Source of the DNA: Shewanella sp. TC10
GTDB lineage: Bacteria > Pseudomonadota > Gammaproteobacteria > Enterobacterales > Shewanellaceae
Assembly (NCBI RefSeq): GCF_009663145.1
Contig: NZ_VKHR01000004.1
Span: 166-64,165, forward strand
Direction of reading: 5' to 3'
Length of the DNA: 64,000 bases
Positions 44,951-55,248 of this stretch are shown here, one piece after another. Position numbers and translations under genes: made by a program. The notes beneath the pieces were generated by a model. It did no database searches. It was not told where the DNA came from and saw nothing but the letters and a program-made list of their open reading frames with translations. Numbering within the stretch: the first letter of the stretch is position 1; every line of letters begins with the position of its first letter.

Positions 44951-46036
44951 TTAATCGTCAGCTAATGCAGCAAGCAAATCAGCTTGTTCTTCTTGCATCA
45001 ATGGCTCAATGATGGAGTTTAAGTCACCTTCCATAATTTCATTTAAGCGATAAAGCGTTAAATTAATGCGGTGTTCGCTCATGCGACCTTGTGGGAAGTT
45101 ATACGTACGAATACGTTCAGAGCGATCGCCACTGGCGACTAAGTTACGACGAGTAGATTCTTCTTCACTACGACGCTTTTCATCTTCAACCGCTTGCAGG
45201 CGAGCTGAAAGAACACTCATTGCTTGTGCACGGTTCTTATGCTGCGAACGTTGATCCTGACATTCCACCACAATACCTGAAGGTACGTGAGTAATACGAA
45301 TTGCAGAATCGGTTTTGTTGACGTGCTGACCACCGGCACCTGATGCGCGGAAGGTATCCACTTTCAAGTCTGCTGGATTAATTGAAATTTGTTCAGCTTC
45401 TGGAACTTCTGGCAATACCACAACAGTAACAGCAGAGGTATGAACACGGCCTTGAGATTCAGTTTCAGGTACACGTTGAACACGGTGTCCACCTGACTCA
45501 AACTTAAGCTTACCGTACACACCTTCACCGCTCACTTGAACAATCAGCTCTTTAAATCCACCATGCTCGCCTTCGTTAGCGTTCATGATTTCCATTTGCC
45601 ATTTGTTCGATTCGCAGTAACGTGAATACATACGGAATAAGTCACCCGCAAAAATCGCTGCTTCATCACCACCTGCACCTGCGCGGATTTCAATAAAGGC
45701 ATTACGATCATCGTTAGGATCTTTAGGCAGCAGTAAAATTTGCAATTCGTCTTCAAGACGGGCAATTTCTGATTTTGCTTCTTTGATTTCTTCTTGGGCC
45801 ATCTCACGCATTTCTGCGTCATCTTCAGTTAACATTTCGTTTGCAGACTCAAGGTTATCTTGAGCCTCTTGAAATGAAGTGAAGCTTTTAACGATGTCTT
45901 CTAATTGAGAAAATTCTTTTGATAAGGCACGAAAGCGGTCTTGATCCGCAATTACACTCGCATCACTTAGTAATGCTAACACTTCTTCATTACGTTCAAG
46001 CAAGCCTTCCAGCTTGCGAATAACCGACTCTTTCAT
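44951..46036 (-). CDS. prfA: Peptide chain release factor 1
   Basis: Recognises UAA and UAG stop codons and triggers peptide release. The 361-residue protein has the codon-recognition motif PET in [15 protein letters not shown] (the PxT motif of RF1, not the SPF of RF2) and the catalytic GGQ in [17 protein letters not shown]. It lies 14 bases after hemA on the same strand, with prmC next. Confidence 0.96.
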   Translation of the reverse strand: MKESVIRKLEGLLERNEEVLALLSDASVIADQDRFRALSKEFSQLEDIVKSFTSFQEAQDNLESANEMLTEDDAEMREMAQEEIKEAKSEIARLEDELQILLLPKDPNDDRNAFIEIRAGAGGDEAAIFAGDLFRMYSRYCESNKWQMEIMNANEGEHGGFKELIVQVSGEGVYGKLKFESGGHRVQRVPETESQGRVHTSAVTVVVLPEVPEAEQISINPADLKVDTFRASGAGGQHVNKTDSAIRITHVPSGIVVECQDQRSQHKNRAQAMSVLSARLQAVEDEKRRSEEESTRRNLVASGDRSERIRTYNFPQGRMSEHRINLTLYRLNEIMEGDLNSIIEPLMQEEQADLLAALADD

Positions 46037-46050
46037 TTAACTCTATTACC

Positions 46051-47301
46051 TTAATTTTTATCTAAACCAAGCGTGACGCGTAATTGGCCTAAGGTATTCA
46101 AGTCTCCTTGACGACTAGCAGATGTTAACGCTTGTGTCGGTGCATGGATTAAGCGATTAGTTAGGCGATTAGCTAACTCTAAAATCACTTGTTCATTGTC
46201 ACCACCTTGAGTCAATTTGTTCAAGGCGCGTTCTACTAGTTCGTCTTTAATTGCCAAACTTTGGCTACGGTATTCTCGAATACTATCTACAGACTCTAAC
46301 GAACGTACCCACTCCATAAATACATGGGCTTGCTCATCGGCAATTATCTCTGCTTGCTCGGCGGCTTCTTTACGCGAAGCCATGTTCTGTTCAATGATGC
46401 TGTGCAAATCGTCCACAGTATAAAGGAAAGCATCGTCTAATTCGCCAACTTCTGCTTCAATATCTCGTGGAACGGCAATATCAACTAATAACATCGGTTG
46501 ATGACGTCGTTGTTTCAGCGCCTTTTCAACCATGCCTTTACCCAATATAGGTAACGGACTGGCGGTAGAGGATATCACGATATCGGCTTTAGGTAGATAG
46601 TCAGGTATTTCTTGTAGCGTAATTGCTGTGGCATTGAACTCTTCACACATGGCTTGAGCGCGCTTAACCGTTCGGTTAGCAACCACAATGCCAGCAACTT
46701 CATTGTCTTTTAAATGTTTAGCAACCAGTTCAATTGTTTCACCAGCGCCAATTAACAATACGTTAGTGGTGCTCAGTGACGAGAAAATATGTTTGGCCAT
46801 GCTAACAGCAGCAAATGCCACTGACACTGCTGCGGCGCCGATTTCAGTTTCGGTACGCACTTTCTTAGCAACAGAGAAGGTATTTTGAAATAGGCGATCA
46901 ATCGTGACAGCGGTCGTACCCGCTTCTTTAGCTTTTACAAAAGCTTGTTTCACTTGGCCTAAAATTTGGGGTTCGCCCAGCACTAACGAGTCAAGTCCAG
47001 AAGACACGCGCATTAAATGCTTGGCGCACTCTTGATTCTCGTAGCTGTAGATACAAGGCATTAATTCTTCATGGGTCAAGTCATGATAATCTTCTAGCCA
47101 CTCAATAATGTCTGCTTTAGATCCATTATTACAATAGAGTTCGGTGCGATTACATGTTGACACGATCACGGCTTCACCAGAACTAGTGCGGCTCGCCAGA
47201 CTCTTCATGGCGTCATGAATCTTATCCGGTGAAAAAGCGACTTTCTCACGAAGGTCGACCGTGGCGGTTTTATGATTTATTCCGATTGCTACTAGGCTCA
47301 T
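46051..47301 (-). CDS. hemA: Glutamyl-tRNA reductase
   Basis: Reduces glutamyl-tRNA to glutamate-1-semialdehyde, the committed step of C5-pathway tetrapyrrole synthesis. The 416-residue protein has the catalytic Cys in [11 protein letters not shown] (about 48-58), the [19 protein letters not shown] block, an NADPH-binding [17 protein letters not shown] and a C-terminal dimerisation helix. It is the first gene of the hemA-prfA-prmC-sirB2-sirB1 run and diverges from lolB. The prominent heme-protein cluster at the window's right end would draw on this pathway. Confidence 0.96.
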   Translation of the reverse strand: MSLVAIGINHKTATVDLREKVAFSPDKIHDAMKSLASRTSSGEAVIVSTCNRTELYCNNGSKADIIEWLEDYHDLTHEELMPCIYSYENQECAKHLMRVSSGLDSLVLGEPQILGQVKQAFVKAKEAGTTAVTIDRLFQNTFSVAKKVRTETEIGAAAVSVAFAAVSMAKHIFSSLSTTNVLLIGAGETIELVAKHLKDNEVAGIVVANRTVKRAQAMCEEFNATAITLQEIPDYLPKADIVISSTASPLPILGKGMVEKALKQRRHQPMLLVDIAVPRDIEAEVGELDDAFLYTVDDLHSIIEQNMASRKEAAEQAEIIADEQAHVFMEWVRSLESVDSIREYRSQSLAIKDELVERALNKLTQGGDNEQVILELANRLTNRLIHAPTQALTSASRQGDLNTLGQLRVTLGLDKN

Positions 47302-47618
47302 TTGACTCGTTTTAAGTTCTTCGCGGGATCATTAATTAGGCTATTCTACTTAATTGCCAAAACTAAAAACACAATTGGCTTAACAAAACCGAATAATTGT
47401 CTATATTTTTTCTAAATATTCTATCTTGTTAACAAAACGATAGGAAAGTTGACCAATTCTATTAAACATTATGATGCCTATAAACATCTAACAAGCAAAG
47501 CATTCTTACTATATTTACTTCTATAGGTTAATAAAAACCCAAAAATCAAAATGGATTTTTACAATACTGCTTTAGGTCAGTATTATAAAGTAACACTATA
47601 TATAGGTAGCGAACTCTT
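47302..47618. promoter_or_regulatory. Divergent promoter region hemA / lolB
   Basis: About 315 AT-rich bases between the two start codons. No gene, repeat or obvious operator is seen; promoters for both operons must lie here. Confidence 0.5.
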
Positions 47619-48248
47619 TTGCGATATTTAACATTTTCCTTCCAACGCTTAATGCTGCTTTGTTGTCTATTTCTAGCAGCTTGTTCGGTTAAGCCTCCCC
47701 ATACTCTGACCAATATTGACGTATCACAAGCCAGTGAAGCCAATGCCTGGGAAATACAGGGAAAGCTTGCGTTTCGCTCGGATGCCGATAAGTTCAGTAC
47801 CAATTTGTTTTGGTTCCATGACAACACCTTTAACGAGCCGCAAGATGAATTAAAACTCACGACAGTTATAGGCACAACGGTTTTATCGTTAACTTCTCAA
47901 TATGGTTTAGCCAGTATCGATGTACAAGGCAAAACTTATACCGATAGCAATCCGCAGCAACTGATTTCTCGGGTCAGTGGCATGCAGATACCGTTAAATA
48001 AATTGCCTTTGTGGATCACAGGTCAAGTCACTGATGATGATCAGGTTTTAGAATATAACCAAGATGGCACTATAAAAGCGTTCACCAGTAAAGATGTGGG
48101 TGAAGACTGGCAGGTTAAATTTATCAGTTACCAGCAACAGAGCGGCGCCAACGTCCCACGGTTACTACAAATTAATCGCGCAGATGTGCAAATTAAAATT
48201 CAGATTAACCAATGGCAAGCTTTAGCGCCTGTGATTAATCCTATTTAG
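47619..48248 (+). CDS. lolB: Outer-membrane lipoprotein insertion factor LolB
   Basis: Receives lipoproteins from the periplasmic carrier LolA and inserts them into the outer membrane. The 209-residue precursor has a lipobox LFLAAC (acylated Cys about residue 22), then WEIQGKLAFRSDADKFSTNLFWF and the C-terminal INRADVQIKIQINQWQ. The order lolB-ispE-prs is conserved. The start at 47619 is a TTG with AGG upstream; an ATG at 47652 would still leave a usable signal sequence. Confidence 0.9.
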   Translation: MRYLTFSFQRLMLLCCLFLAACSVKPPHTLTNIDVSQASEANAWEIQGKLAFRSDADKFSTNLFWFHDNTFNEPQDELKLTTVIGTTVLSLTSQYGLASIDVQGKTYTDSNPQQLISRVSGMQIPLNKLPLWITGQVTDDDQVLEYNQDGTIKAFTSKDVGEDWQVKFISYQQQSGANVPRLLQINRADVQIKIQINQWQALAPVINPI

Positions 48249-48383
48249 CCATATATAGTTAGGTTAACTCATATTTAGTTAACCTAACTCGAGCTTAAGA
48301 CATCACAAACCGGCTTATCTTAAGCTTGTATTTGCTTAACCAGACTTACGTTCAAACTTTATATTGTCACTAAGAAGCATTTT

Positions 48384-49256
48384 ATGACCACAAACCTAAG
48401 CAACACTGTCAACATTTCAAAAAACTGGCCTGCACCAGCAAAGCTTAATTTATTTTTGCACATCACAGGTCAACGCGCTGATGGTTATCATGAACTGCAA
48501 ACCTTGTTTCAGTTTATTGATCAATGTGATTATTTGGACTTTTTACCCACTGAAGATAAATCCATAAGATTACATTCGGAATTATCAAAAGTTGTCGCAG
48601 AAAAAGATAACTTAATTCTAAAAGCCGCAAAATCATTACAGGAATATTGCAATTATCAGGGTGGCGCCGAGATTTGGTTACGTAAAAACTTACCTATGGG
48701 TGGAGGTTTAGGCGGTGGTTCATCAGATGCTGCGACCACATTAATTGCCCTAAATAAGTTGTGGCAACTTAATTTACCTCAACAAACTTTAGCTGAAATC
48801 GGCCTTAAACTTGGTGCGGATGTCCCTGTTTTTATTAATGGTTTTGCAGCTTTTGCCGAAGGTGTTGGTGAGCGTTTAGTTAATGTTCAGCCAGCAGAAT
48901 TATACTATTTAGTCATAGTGCCAAATGTACATGTATCTACTCAGGCTATTTTTCAAGATCCACTACTGCCCCGTAACACGCCTAAGTTATTAATAGATAC
49001 ATTAATGGATAATAAATGGACAAATGATTGTCAGAGCTTGGTCGCAGAAAAGCACCCCCAAGTTGCCAATGCATTAAGCTGGCTGGTAGAATATGCGCCG
49101 TCAAGAATGACCGGAACTGGCGCATGCGTCTTCGGTGAATTCGAACAGCAACAAACAGCGTTAGATGCTCTGGCAAAACTGCCTAAATCTATGCAAGGTT
49201 TTGTTGCTAAAGGCTTGAATCAGTCACCTTTGTTGACCCGATTAAGCCAAAGTTAA
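48384..49256 (+). CDS. ispE: 4-diphosphocytidyl-2-C-methyl-D-erythritol kinase
   Basis: Phosphorylates CDP-methylerythritol in the MEP pathway of isoprenoid synthesis, which supplies precursors to IspB at the other end of the window. The 290-residue GHMP kinase has the N-terminal [24 protein letters not shown], the ATP loop [18 protein letters not shown] (about 104-121) and the C-terminal [12 protein letters not shown]. All catalytic segments are intact. Confidence 0.95.
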   Translation: MTTNLSNTVNISKNWPAPAKLNLFLHITGQRADGYHELQTLFQFIDQCDYLDFLPTEDKSIRLHSELSKVVAEKDNLILKAAKSLQEYCNYQGGAEIWLRKNLPMGGGLGGGSSDAATTLIALNKLWQLNLPQQTLAEIGLKLGADVPVFINGFAAFAEGVGERLVNVQPAELYYLVIVPNVHVSTQAIFQDPLLPRNTPKLLIDTLMDNKWTNDCQSLVAEKHPQVANALSWLVEYAPSRMTGTGACVFGEFEQQQTALDALAKLPKSMQGFVAKGLNQSPLLTRLSQS

Positions 49257-49360
49257 CATATTTCTAAAAGTGTATTACGATAAAGTTTACTGTTTAGTTC
49301 ACAGTCATTTATCCACATTTTTAGCCACTAACATTAAAGCCAACACCTGAGGTTCATAAA

Positions 49361-50308
49361 GTGCCCGATATCAAGCTCTTTGCTGGTAACGCTACCCCTA
49401 AACTAGCCAAAAAAATAGCCGACCGTTTATTTTGCAAACTTGGCGATGCAGTAGTAGGCCGTTTCAGCGACGGTGAAATCAGTGTTCAAATCAATGAAAA
49501 CGTACGTGGTGCTGATGTATTTATCATCCAGTCTACTTGCGCACCGACTAACGACAACCTAATGGAACTTATCGTTATGGTTGACGCGTTACGTCGTGCA
49601 TCTGCAGGCCGTATCACTGCCGTTATTCCTTACTTCGGTTATGCTCGTCAAGACCGTCGTGTACGTAGTGCTCGTGTACCAATTACTGCGAAAGTTGTTG
49701 CTGACTTCCTTTCAAGTGTTGGTGTTGACCGCGTACTAACTTGTGATTTACACGCAGAGCAAATTCAAGGTTTCTTTGATGTGCCTGTTGATAACGTGTT
49801 TGGTAGCCCAGTGTTACTAGAAGACATGTTAGGTAAAGAACTTGATAACCCAGTTGTGGTTTCTCCAGACATTGGTGGTGTAGTACGTGCTCGCGCTGTA
49901 GCTAAACTACTTGATGATTCTGACTTAGCAATTATCGATAAGCGTCGCCCACAAGCGAACGTTGCTCAGGTAATGCATATCATTGGTGACGTACAAGGTC
50001 GCGACTGTATCATCGTAGATGACATGATCGATACTGGCGGCACACTTTGTAAAGCTGCTGAAGCATTAAAAGAACATGGCGCAAACCGTGTTTTTGCTTA
50101 CGCAACTCACCCAGTATTCTCAGGCAACGCAGCAGCTAACATTGCTGAATCAGTAATCGATGAAGTTATCGTCACCGATACTGTACCGTTAAGCCCTGAA
50201 ATGCTTAAAGTTGAAAAAGTGACTCAGCTGACTATGTCAGCGGTACTTGCAGAAGCTATTCGTCGCGTAAGCAACGAAGAGTCTATCTCTGCGATGTTCC
50301 GTCACTAA
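49361..50308 (+). CDS. prs: Ribose-phosphate pyrophosphokinase
   Basis: Makes phosphoribosyl pyrophosphate from ribose 5-phosphate and ATP for nucleotide, His and Trp synthesis. The 315-residue protein matches E. coli Prs throughout: [12 protein letters not shown], the catalytic flexible loop region [19 protein letters not shown] and the PRPP loop [21 protein letters not shown]. It starts at GTG with a GAGG ribosome-binding site. Codon use is more selective than in its neighbours, as expected for a highly expressed gene. Confidence 0.97.
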   Translation: MPDIKLFAGNATPKLAKKIADRLFCKLGDAVVGRFSDGEISVQINENVRGADVFIIQSTCAPTNDNLMELIVMVDALRRASAGRITAVIPYFGYARQDRRVRSARVPITAKVVADFLSSVGVDRVLTCDLHAEQIQGFFDVPVDNVFGSPVLLEDMLGKELDNPVVVSPDIGGVVRARAVAKLLDDSDLAIIDKRRPQANVAQVMHIIGDVQGRDCIIVDDMIDTGGTLCKAAEALKEHGANRVFAYATHPVFSGNAAANIAESVIDEVIVTDTVPLSPEMLKVEKVTQLTMSAVLAEAIRRVSNEESISAMFRH

Positions 50309-50331
50309 TAAGCAAGTTATTTGCTCGTCGT

Positions 50332-50361
50332 AAAAAAACGCACTCCATGAGTGCGTTTTTT
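50332..50361 (+). terminator. Rho-independent terminator of prs
   Basis: AAAAAACGCACTC and GAGTGCGTTTTTT form a perfect stem around CAT. Confidence 0.92.
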
Positions 50362-50399
50362 ATTGGCTATGATTTATTGCTCATGATTTGATATCTGTA

Positions 50400-50481
50400 G
50401 TTTGTGCTAATTGTTTGTGCCATTCGTTTATTACCAACCGTTTATTGCCAATAGTTTATTGCAAATTGTTTAGAACCAGTT
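50400..50481. repeat. Minisatellite of 13-14-bp units between prs and apbE
   Basis: Six consecutive units, each beginning GTTT: GTTTGTGCTAATT, GTTTGTGCCATTC, GTTTATTACCAACC, GTTTATTGCCAATA, GTTTATTGCAAATT and GTTTAGAACCAGTT. A partial seventh (GATTTATTGCTCAT) may lie at 50370. Confidence 0.85.
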
Positions 50482-50587
50482 ACCCATCCCTGTTATCTAA
50501 CCTAGGCTGAAAAACCATCTAGATAAATCCCTCATAACTCAGTACCCTATTGGGCATAACAATATTAAAAATTAAGCGCTCAACTCC

Positions 50588-51598
50588 ATGTTCAATTTCA
50601 AACTAAAGCTCTGCTCATTGATAAGCTTATGTTTTATCAGCCTGCTATTACCTTCACAAGCATTAGCCCAGTGGCATCAAAAAAGCTTTAAAGTGATGGG
50701 AACTCAAGCCCATGTAGAGTTTTGGCTTGCTGATAATGATTCGACAATTGAAAACGCAAGCTCAGCATCTGAATTGATTAGCGCAGTCGAACAGGAGATG
50801 AACCGTATCGACAGGTTAATGAGTCCTTACAAAGCTGATAGCGAATTAAGCAAAATCAACCAACTGGCAGGAAAAGAGGCCGTTGTTATTAATCAAGAAC
50901 TGTTTGATTTGCTGCTTGATTCACACAAGATTGCTGAGCTGACAAACGGCACATTTGATATCACTTACGCCTCAATTGGTTATCAATACGATTACCGCCA
51001 AGGGCAAAAACCTGCAGAAAATGAAATTCACCAAACCCTTGATGCCATTGATTATCGTGCAGTTATATTAGATAAGCAGCAATCTAGCGTTAAATTTCAA
51101 AACCAAGATGTCAGAATAGATCTAGGCGGCATCGCCAAAGGCCACGCAGTAAAGCAGTGCCTAGCCATACTTAAAGCCGCAGGTATCGAACATGCCCTTG
51201 TGAGTGCAGGCGGTGACACAGGACTATTAGGTGACAGGCGCGGTCGCCCTTGGTTTGTTGGCATTAAACATCCACGCGCGGCTGAAAAAACAGCAGTGCA
51301 ATTACCGTTAAGTAATGAGTCAATCTCTACCTCTGGTGATTACGAGCGTTACTTCATCGAAGATGGCGTGCGTTACCATCACATTATTAATCCAAAAACG
51401 GGCGACTCAGCCAGAAAAGTGGTCAGCGTGTCCATCATTGGTAAAGACTCAACTTACGTTGATGCCCTATCGACAGCCGTGTTTGTAAAAGGCTTACAAG
51501 AAGGCATGGGGCTAATTAACCAACTTCCAGAATATGAAGCGATTATTATTGATAATCAGCAAACCTTGCATGTATCTAAAGGGTTACAAGAGAATTAG
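50588..51598 (+). CDS. apbE: FAD:protein FMN transferase (ApbE)
   Basis: Covalently attaches FMN from FAD to Thr or Ser of exported flavoproteins such as Na+-NQR and Rnf subunits. The 336-residue protein has a signal peptide (cleavage near ALA-QWHQ, about residue 27), the MNRIDRLMSPYKADSELSKIN segment, the conserved DLGGIAKGHAVKQC (about 179-192) and YHHIINPKTGDSA, holding the Mg2+ and flavin site. No lipobox Cys is seen, so it is probably soluble in the periplasm. It stands alone after prs. Confidence 0.92.
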   Translation: MFNFKLKLCSLISLCFISLLLPSQALAQWHQKSFKVMGTQAHVEFWLADNDSTIENASSASELISAVEQEMNRIDRLMSPYKADSELSKINQLAGKEAVVINQELFDLLLDSHKIAELTNGTFDITYASIGYQYDYRQGQKPAENEIHQTLDAIDYRAVILDKQQSSVKFQNQDVRIDLGGIAKGHAVKQCLAILKAAGIEHALVSAGGDTGLLGDRRGRPWFVGIKHPRAAEKTAVQLPLSNESISTSGDYERYFIEDGVRYHHIINPKTGDSARKVVSVSIIGKDSTYVDALSTAVFVKGLQEGMGLINQLPEYEAIIIDNQQTLHVSKGLQEN

Positions 51599-51738
51599 AT
51601 AAGTGGTGGATTAATGGCATTTGCTTAGTTTTTCTGCCCCTACTTATTTGTAGGGACAAATATTAGTTGATTGATATAAGCAGCGAAGAAGCATAAGCAA
51701 TGCATTTTACTTCCTTTGAACAACTCGTTATGTAGCAA

Positions 51739-52110
51739 CTAACTCCGTATTGTAGCTTTTTTAAATAAAAAACATCCTGTTACTGCAAGAGTTCCGATTG
51801 CAACAGAATATAATGGCATTTCAAAAAAGAACATATTCATGGTTCTCTGGCCATCATGCTCTGTATTTGATGCCCACAATAGACCAATAACACAAAGAAC
51901 TAACCAAGGTAAAAGAGCAATACTGAGGCGTAATATAAAATTACCGAGAGCAAACTTAAACTGATACCAAATTGCAATTGCAGGAATGACTAGAAGCCCA
52001 CCATACCAAAATAAAACACTTCCTATTTCTATATAGAAAGCGCATAAAATTGCCAGTGTCGAGCAAAGTAAATTAATACTATTTTGTTTGAACATTCCGC
52101 TCATACCCAT
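51739..52110 (-). CDS. Small membrane protein of unknown function
   Basis: A protein of about 120 residues with four hydrophobic segments and short charged loops; no family is recognised. The start is uncertain: a GTG at 52122 gives 127 residues, and ATG codons at 52110, 52104 and 52095 are in frame. It is followed by GTTATGT near its stop, which faintly recalls the cassette ends seen elsewhere in the window. Confidence 0.5.
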   Translation of the reverse strand: MGMSGMFKQNSINLLCSTLAILCAFYIEIGSVLFWYGGLLVIPAIAIWYQFKFALGNFILRLSIALLPWLVLCVIGLLWASNTEHDGQRTMNMFFFEMPLYSVAIGTLAVTGCFLFKKATIRS

Positions 52111-52365
52111 GCTGCATAACACTCTGATTTATATGGTTAATATATACTATTGAAATAATAAACAAGTTGATAGGTGGCAAAGCTAGTCCCCAAATAAATC
52201 CCCTAACATTACAACTAAAGCTATTAACTTATCTGATTTAGGTATTTTTCTTCTTGGGTTTTTAATTAAGTAACACAGGTTGATGTAAAATCAGAATCTA
52301 AACTTTTAGATAAATTATAATTACCATCATCCAAGGCTTATCATTCATTGCAGAATATCCGTAGC

Positions 52366-52466
52366 ATATAACGCCATTTAATTTGTAAAGCATTAATTGG
52401 CTGGGCTTTTGGAGCCTTGAAATCAAAAGAACAACTTGCGTAATCTAATCAAAATTCTTGTTAGCT
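52366..52466 (-). other. Possible attC site after the PspC-domain gene
   Basis: The minus strand runs from AGCTAAC, in which the PspC stop codon is embedded, through an imperfect inverted repeat, to TGGCGTTATAT. Arms share AAC, AATTTTGATT/ATTTAATT and GCA..TTG blocks around a GGCT...AGCC loop. It is weaker than the sites at 36.9-38.5 kb. Confidence 0.4.
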
Positions 52467-52721
52467 AGCATTACTTTTTTGTTGAAGTGCCTTTCGCCTT
52501 AAATGCCTTTTCATAGCTTGCGTCGATGGATACTTAGGCAAGGCTAGCCATAAAACAATGTATATTATTACTGGTATAGCTAAAAATAAACTTGAGATAA
52601 TAAAAGCCATACGTAAACCATTCTTTCTCAGGTGATAATAATCAGCCAAGCCAGAGCAAACACCTCCTATAATGGTAGATTCACCACGAGTTAACACATT
52701 AACTTTTTCTAAATCCCGCAT
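52461..52721 (-). CDS. PspC domain protein
   Basis: An 86-residue protein with the PspC signature: LTRGESTIIGGVCSGLADYYHLRKNGLRMAFIISSLF, followed by a second hydrophobic stretch IPVIIYIVLWLALP. PspC proteins sit in the inner membrane and help sense envelope stress through the phage-shock response. This one has no pspA/B neighbours and so is an orphan. The ribosome-binding site GGAGATAGC precedes the ATG. Its stop codon lies in an attC-like sequence, so it may have arrived as a gene cassette. Confidence 0.8.
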   Translation of the reverse strand: MRDLEKVNVLTRGESTIIGGVCSGLADYYHLRKNGLRMAFIISSLFLAIPVIIYIVLWLALPKYPSTQAMKRHLRRKALQQKSNAS

Positions 52722-52929
52722 GCTATCTCCATTTGCCTGCTAGTATTTGTATAGTGCGTATACATATTTAATAAAAAGTATTTTTCCCCTGACCAAAGCA
52801 AAGCTATTGATCAATAAGTACTCTATCAAAGTCCTATTGCATAAACGAGCATCAATATTTCGAAGTGTTCAATTGTGAAGAAGGTTTATATCATTGCTTC
52901 ATCTACAAAGTTCATTTGAATTAAGAGCA

Positions 52930-53275
52930 ACGTCGTGGCGCTTCGCCCACACCAGAGCAAAGGGAGTGGACGGCAACTCCCTCTTGCATCCCCCTCGCCG
53001 CTCCGGCGAAATTTAAACAGCAAAATTTCCAACGGAGTCTGATCCAGCTTTAACCTTCTTTTGCAACCTTCTTCGGTAAGCTGCAAAAATCACTAACGCT
53101 TCCGATGGGGCGTCCCTTCCCCTCGAAAGCTAGCCAGTATCTTATGTGCAGGATGCACTAAATGCCTTGAAGCACATGGATGTGCGAGAAAGGCCATGTC
53201 TGGACTCACGCGATTTTCTTGCTTACCTCAATTCAAATTGAGCATTCATAATCTAAAAAGACACTCTAAGAGTTT
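52930..53275 (-). repeat. Dispersed non-coding repeat, copy C (inverted)
   Basis: The reverse complement of the same block series as copy A: TTTGAATTGAGG, CGCGTGAG, GCTAGCTTTCG, CATCGGAAGCGTTAG, then GTTGGAAATTTTGCTGTTTA followed by AATTTCGCCGGAGC, and the closing GTGTGGGCGAAGCGCCACG. The last 130 bases are nearly identical to copy A. Confidence 0.85.
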
Positions 53276-53339
53276 GGGCTGAACAAATGAATCAGCCGAC
53301 ACAAGGAAACCATTGAAATTGCTGAAATGCGTTGAAGAC

Positions 53340-53553
53340 TCTTTGTTATGAAAATAGCGTAAGCCTGACAGGAAGTCTGGCTAGCTTTAGTTGGCCATGG
53401 ATGGCCTATCTAAAGCGTTAGCTATTTTTGAATAAGCATGAAGATTGCTCGCTTTTAAGAGCAATTTCGTAGGGGCGGCAAGGGATGTCGAGAAGGGAAA
53501 TGCTGTTGTTTCCCTTTCGTCGGGTGTGGGCGAAGCGCCACGACTTTGATTCT
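53340..53553 (+). repeat. Dispersed non-coding repeat, copy D (about 210 bp)
   Basis: It carries GAAAATAGCGTAAGCCTGAC, GGCTAGCTTTAG, GGCCATGGATGGCC, AAGCGTTAGC and the closing GTGTGGGCGAAGCGCCACG, in the order of copy A. It faces copy C, so the two form a large inverted pair. Confidence 0.85.
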
Positions 53554-53608
53554 AGTTTTGGTTTTCAGCTAAAATTAAAAACAAATTTAAAAACAAATTT
53601 GAAAACAA

Positions 53609-53637
53609 AAAAGCTCAGAGAAAACCTCTGAGCTTTT
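53609..53637 (-). terminator. Terminator of the minus-strand heme-protein operon
   Basis: AAAAGCTCAGAG and CTCTGAGCTTTT pair perfectly around AAAAC. The A run to the left gives the minus-strand U tract. Next to it AAAACAAATTT is repeated three times. Confidence 0.88.
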
Positions 53638-53670
53638 CAATTTAACCTGCAAAATAAACCGATATTTTAA

Positions 53671-55248
53671 TCAAACTATCGGTTGAAACGCTGTCAGTGA
53701 ATCCAGCATTGTGCTGTTCCCTAACCCTTGTCTTGGTGCCACCGTATTAAACTGGCCTTGTTCACCATGCAGTGCCATGTAGTTCAGTAACACCGTATCT
53801 ACTAACAAGTTGACGTTATTCGCCGATGGCGCTGATGCAGTATCCACTGAGGCATCTGAGCGCATAAAACCAATCTGTTGACTTTGTGCCATTTGATCAG
53901 CATTAGCTCCCATCAATTGTGGTTTACCTGAAGGGTTATACACTAAGAAGAATGATGCCCCCGTAGATGAGTTATCACCTGTCCACTCACCCTTGCCTCG
54001 CCCTTCCATTGACTCATCAATGCGGCCATTACTGGCAACTGAGCCATCACTGAATACATACATCATCAAAGGTTGGTTACGACGAGCTGCATATTCCAAA
54101 CATGCGCCCATACAACGCCCTGCACGTAAATCTCTTAGCTCACCCGTACCACGCTCACCAGTATGGTAATCAAAACCACCCATAGTGACTGTGCCGGCGC
54201 CAGAAAAACCATTAACTACTAGCTTCATAATCGAGGCAGTTTTTTGAAACTCAGATTCTGAGTCAAATTCGTTAATAGTAAATATGCCGCTTGGCCCAAC
54301 AATATCAGGATCTAACACTGGGTTAAGTGTTGATGGGTCGCCAAATCGGTCTGCTAAATCCGCACTTTTGACATAACCGCAATTAACTAAGTCTTTAATC
54401 ACATCATCGCGGGTGACTTGAGTATTCACAGATCCCATTTTTTGGGCACTGATCCGTTGAATACTTTCCATTACGGTAACGGCATCACGCTGTGACAGCA
54501 GACTGAATAAATCGCCAACATCCACTAAACCTGTTACGTCTGAGGGACGGTCAATCTTGGTAGGCCGCATACTTAAATCAATAAAGTTATTCGCTGCCAT
54601 AGAGTTGCCGCCAGAATCAGTGCTGCGCGAGCCAATGAGTGGCATTAACGAGCCGTTAGCCCCCGCTGCTGCAATGGCATACATGGGGTTATGTGGGTTA
54701 TTGCCAGTATCATTATCAGAGCGACACGGGATCACTGCGCCATTAATCCGAGAGGCAGTATCCGCTGATACTTTCTCTAAAATTCCCCGCAAAAATGAAG
54801 AGTCGGAATGAAAAGCCAACCCTAAATCTGTATTGATAAAATCAGACATACCAACATCAGGGTTAGCAATCGATGGCGCCATATCACCGGGTAAACCCAG
54901 CTTGTTATAACCCGCAGTAGAAAGAAAATCTTGCTGGCCACCAGCGCCGCCAACCAATACGTTTGAGCCGGCGATATTAGCACCACCTGCTAGGTCGAAA
55001 CTGATAAACGGAATTTTACCAGCGCCTTGAACGCTTATTCCACACGAATCCCGCAGCGCTTCTAAATCTGCTGATAAAGCGGCATTGGCTTGGTTTGGAC
55101 TGGCAAACATGCTCATTAATGATAAACCTGCGACCGCTTGACCACCTTTAACCAACCCGGTTGAGATGAACTCACGGCGAGTCATAGGTTTACGATGATC
55201 GGAAAACAATAAAGGACTGTCAGGATGGAGATGAGTACGTTTAGTCAT
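53671..55248 (-). CDS. Tat-exported DUF1501-like protein
   Basis: A 525-residue protein with a twin-arginine signal: MTRREFISTGLVKGGQAVAGLSLMSMF (residues about 22-48) after a 21-residue leader. The mature protein (GKIPFISFDLAGGANIAGSNVLVGG ... FDYHTGERGTGELRDLRAGRCMGACLEYAARRNQPLMMYVFSDGSV) resembles DUF1501 proteins, a sulfatase-like group usually encoded beside cytochrome-domain proteins in Planctomycetes and marine Gammaproteobacteria. Substrate and reaction are unknown. Tat export suggests folding, perhaps with a cofactor, in the cytoplasm. It is the last gene of a minus-strand operon and overlaps the upstream small gene by eight bases. Confidence 0.75.
   Translation of the reverse strand: MTKRTHLHPDSPLLFSDHRKPMTRREFISTGLVKGGQAVAGLSLMSMFASPNQANAALSADLEALRDSCGISVQGAGKIPFISFDLAGGANIAGSNVLVGGAGGQQDFLSTAGYNKLGLPGDMAPSIANPDVGMSDFINTDLGLAFHSDSSFLRGILEKVSADTASRINGAVIPCRSDNDTGNNPHNPMYAIAAAGANGSLMPLIGSRSTDSGGNSMAANNFIDLSMRPTKIDRPSDVTGLVDVGDLFSLLSQRDAVTVMESIQRISAQKMGSVNTQVTRDDVIKDLVNCGYVKSADLADRFGDPSTLNPVLDPDIVGPSGIFTINEFDSESEFQKTASIMKLVVNGFSGAGTVTMGGFDYHTGERGTGELRDLRAGRCMGACLEYAARRNQPLMMYVFSDGSVASNGRIDESMEGRGKGEWTGDNSSTGASFFLVYNPSGKPQLMGANADQMAQSQQIGFMRSDASVDTASAPSANNVNLLVDTVLLNYMALHGEQGQFNTVAPRQGLGNSTMLDSLTAFQPIV

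Noticed and set aside
51634..51656. CCCTAC/GTAGGG hairpin as an apbE terminator
   Set aside because: The stem is only six pairs and there is no T tract.
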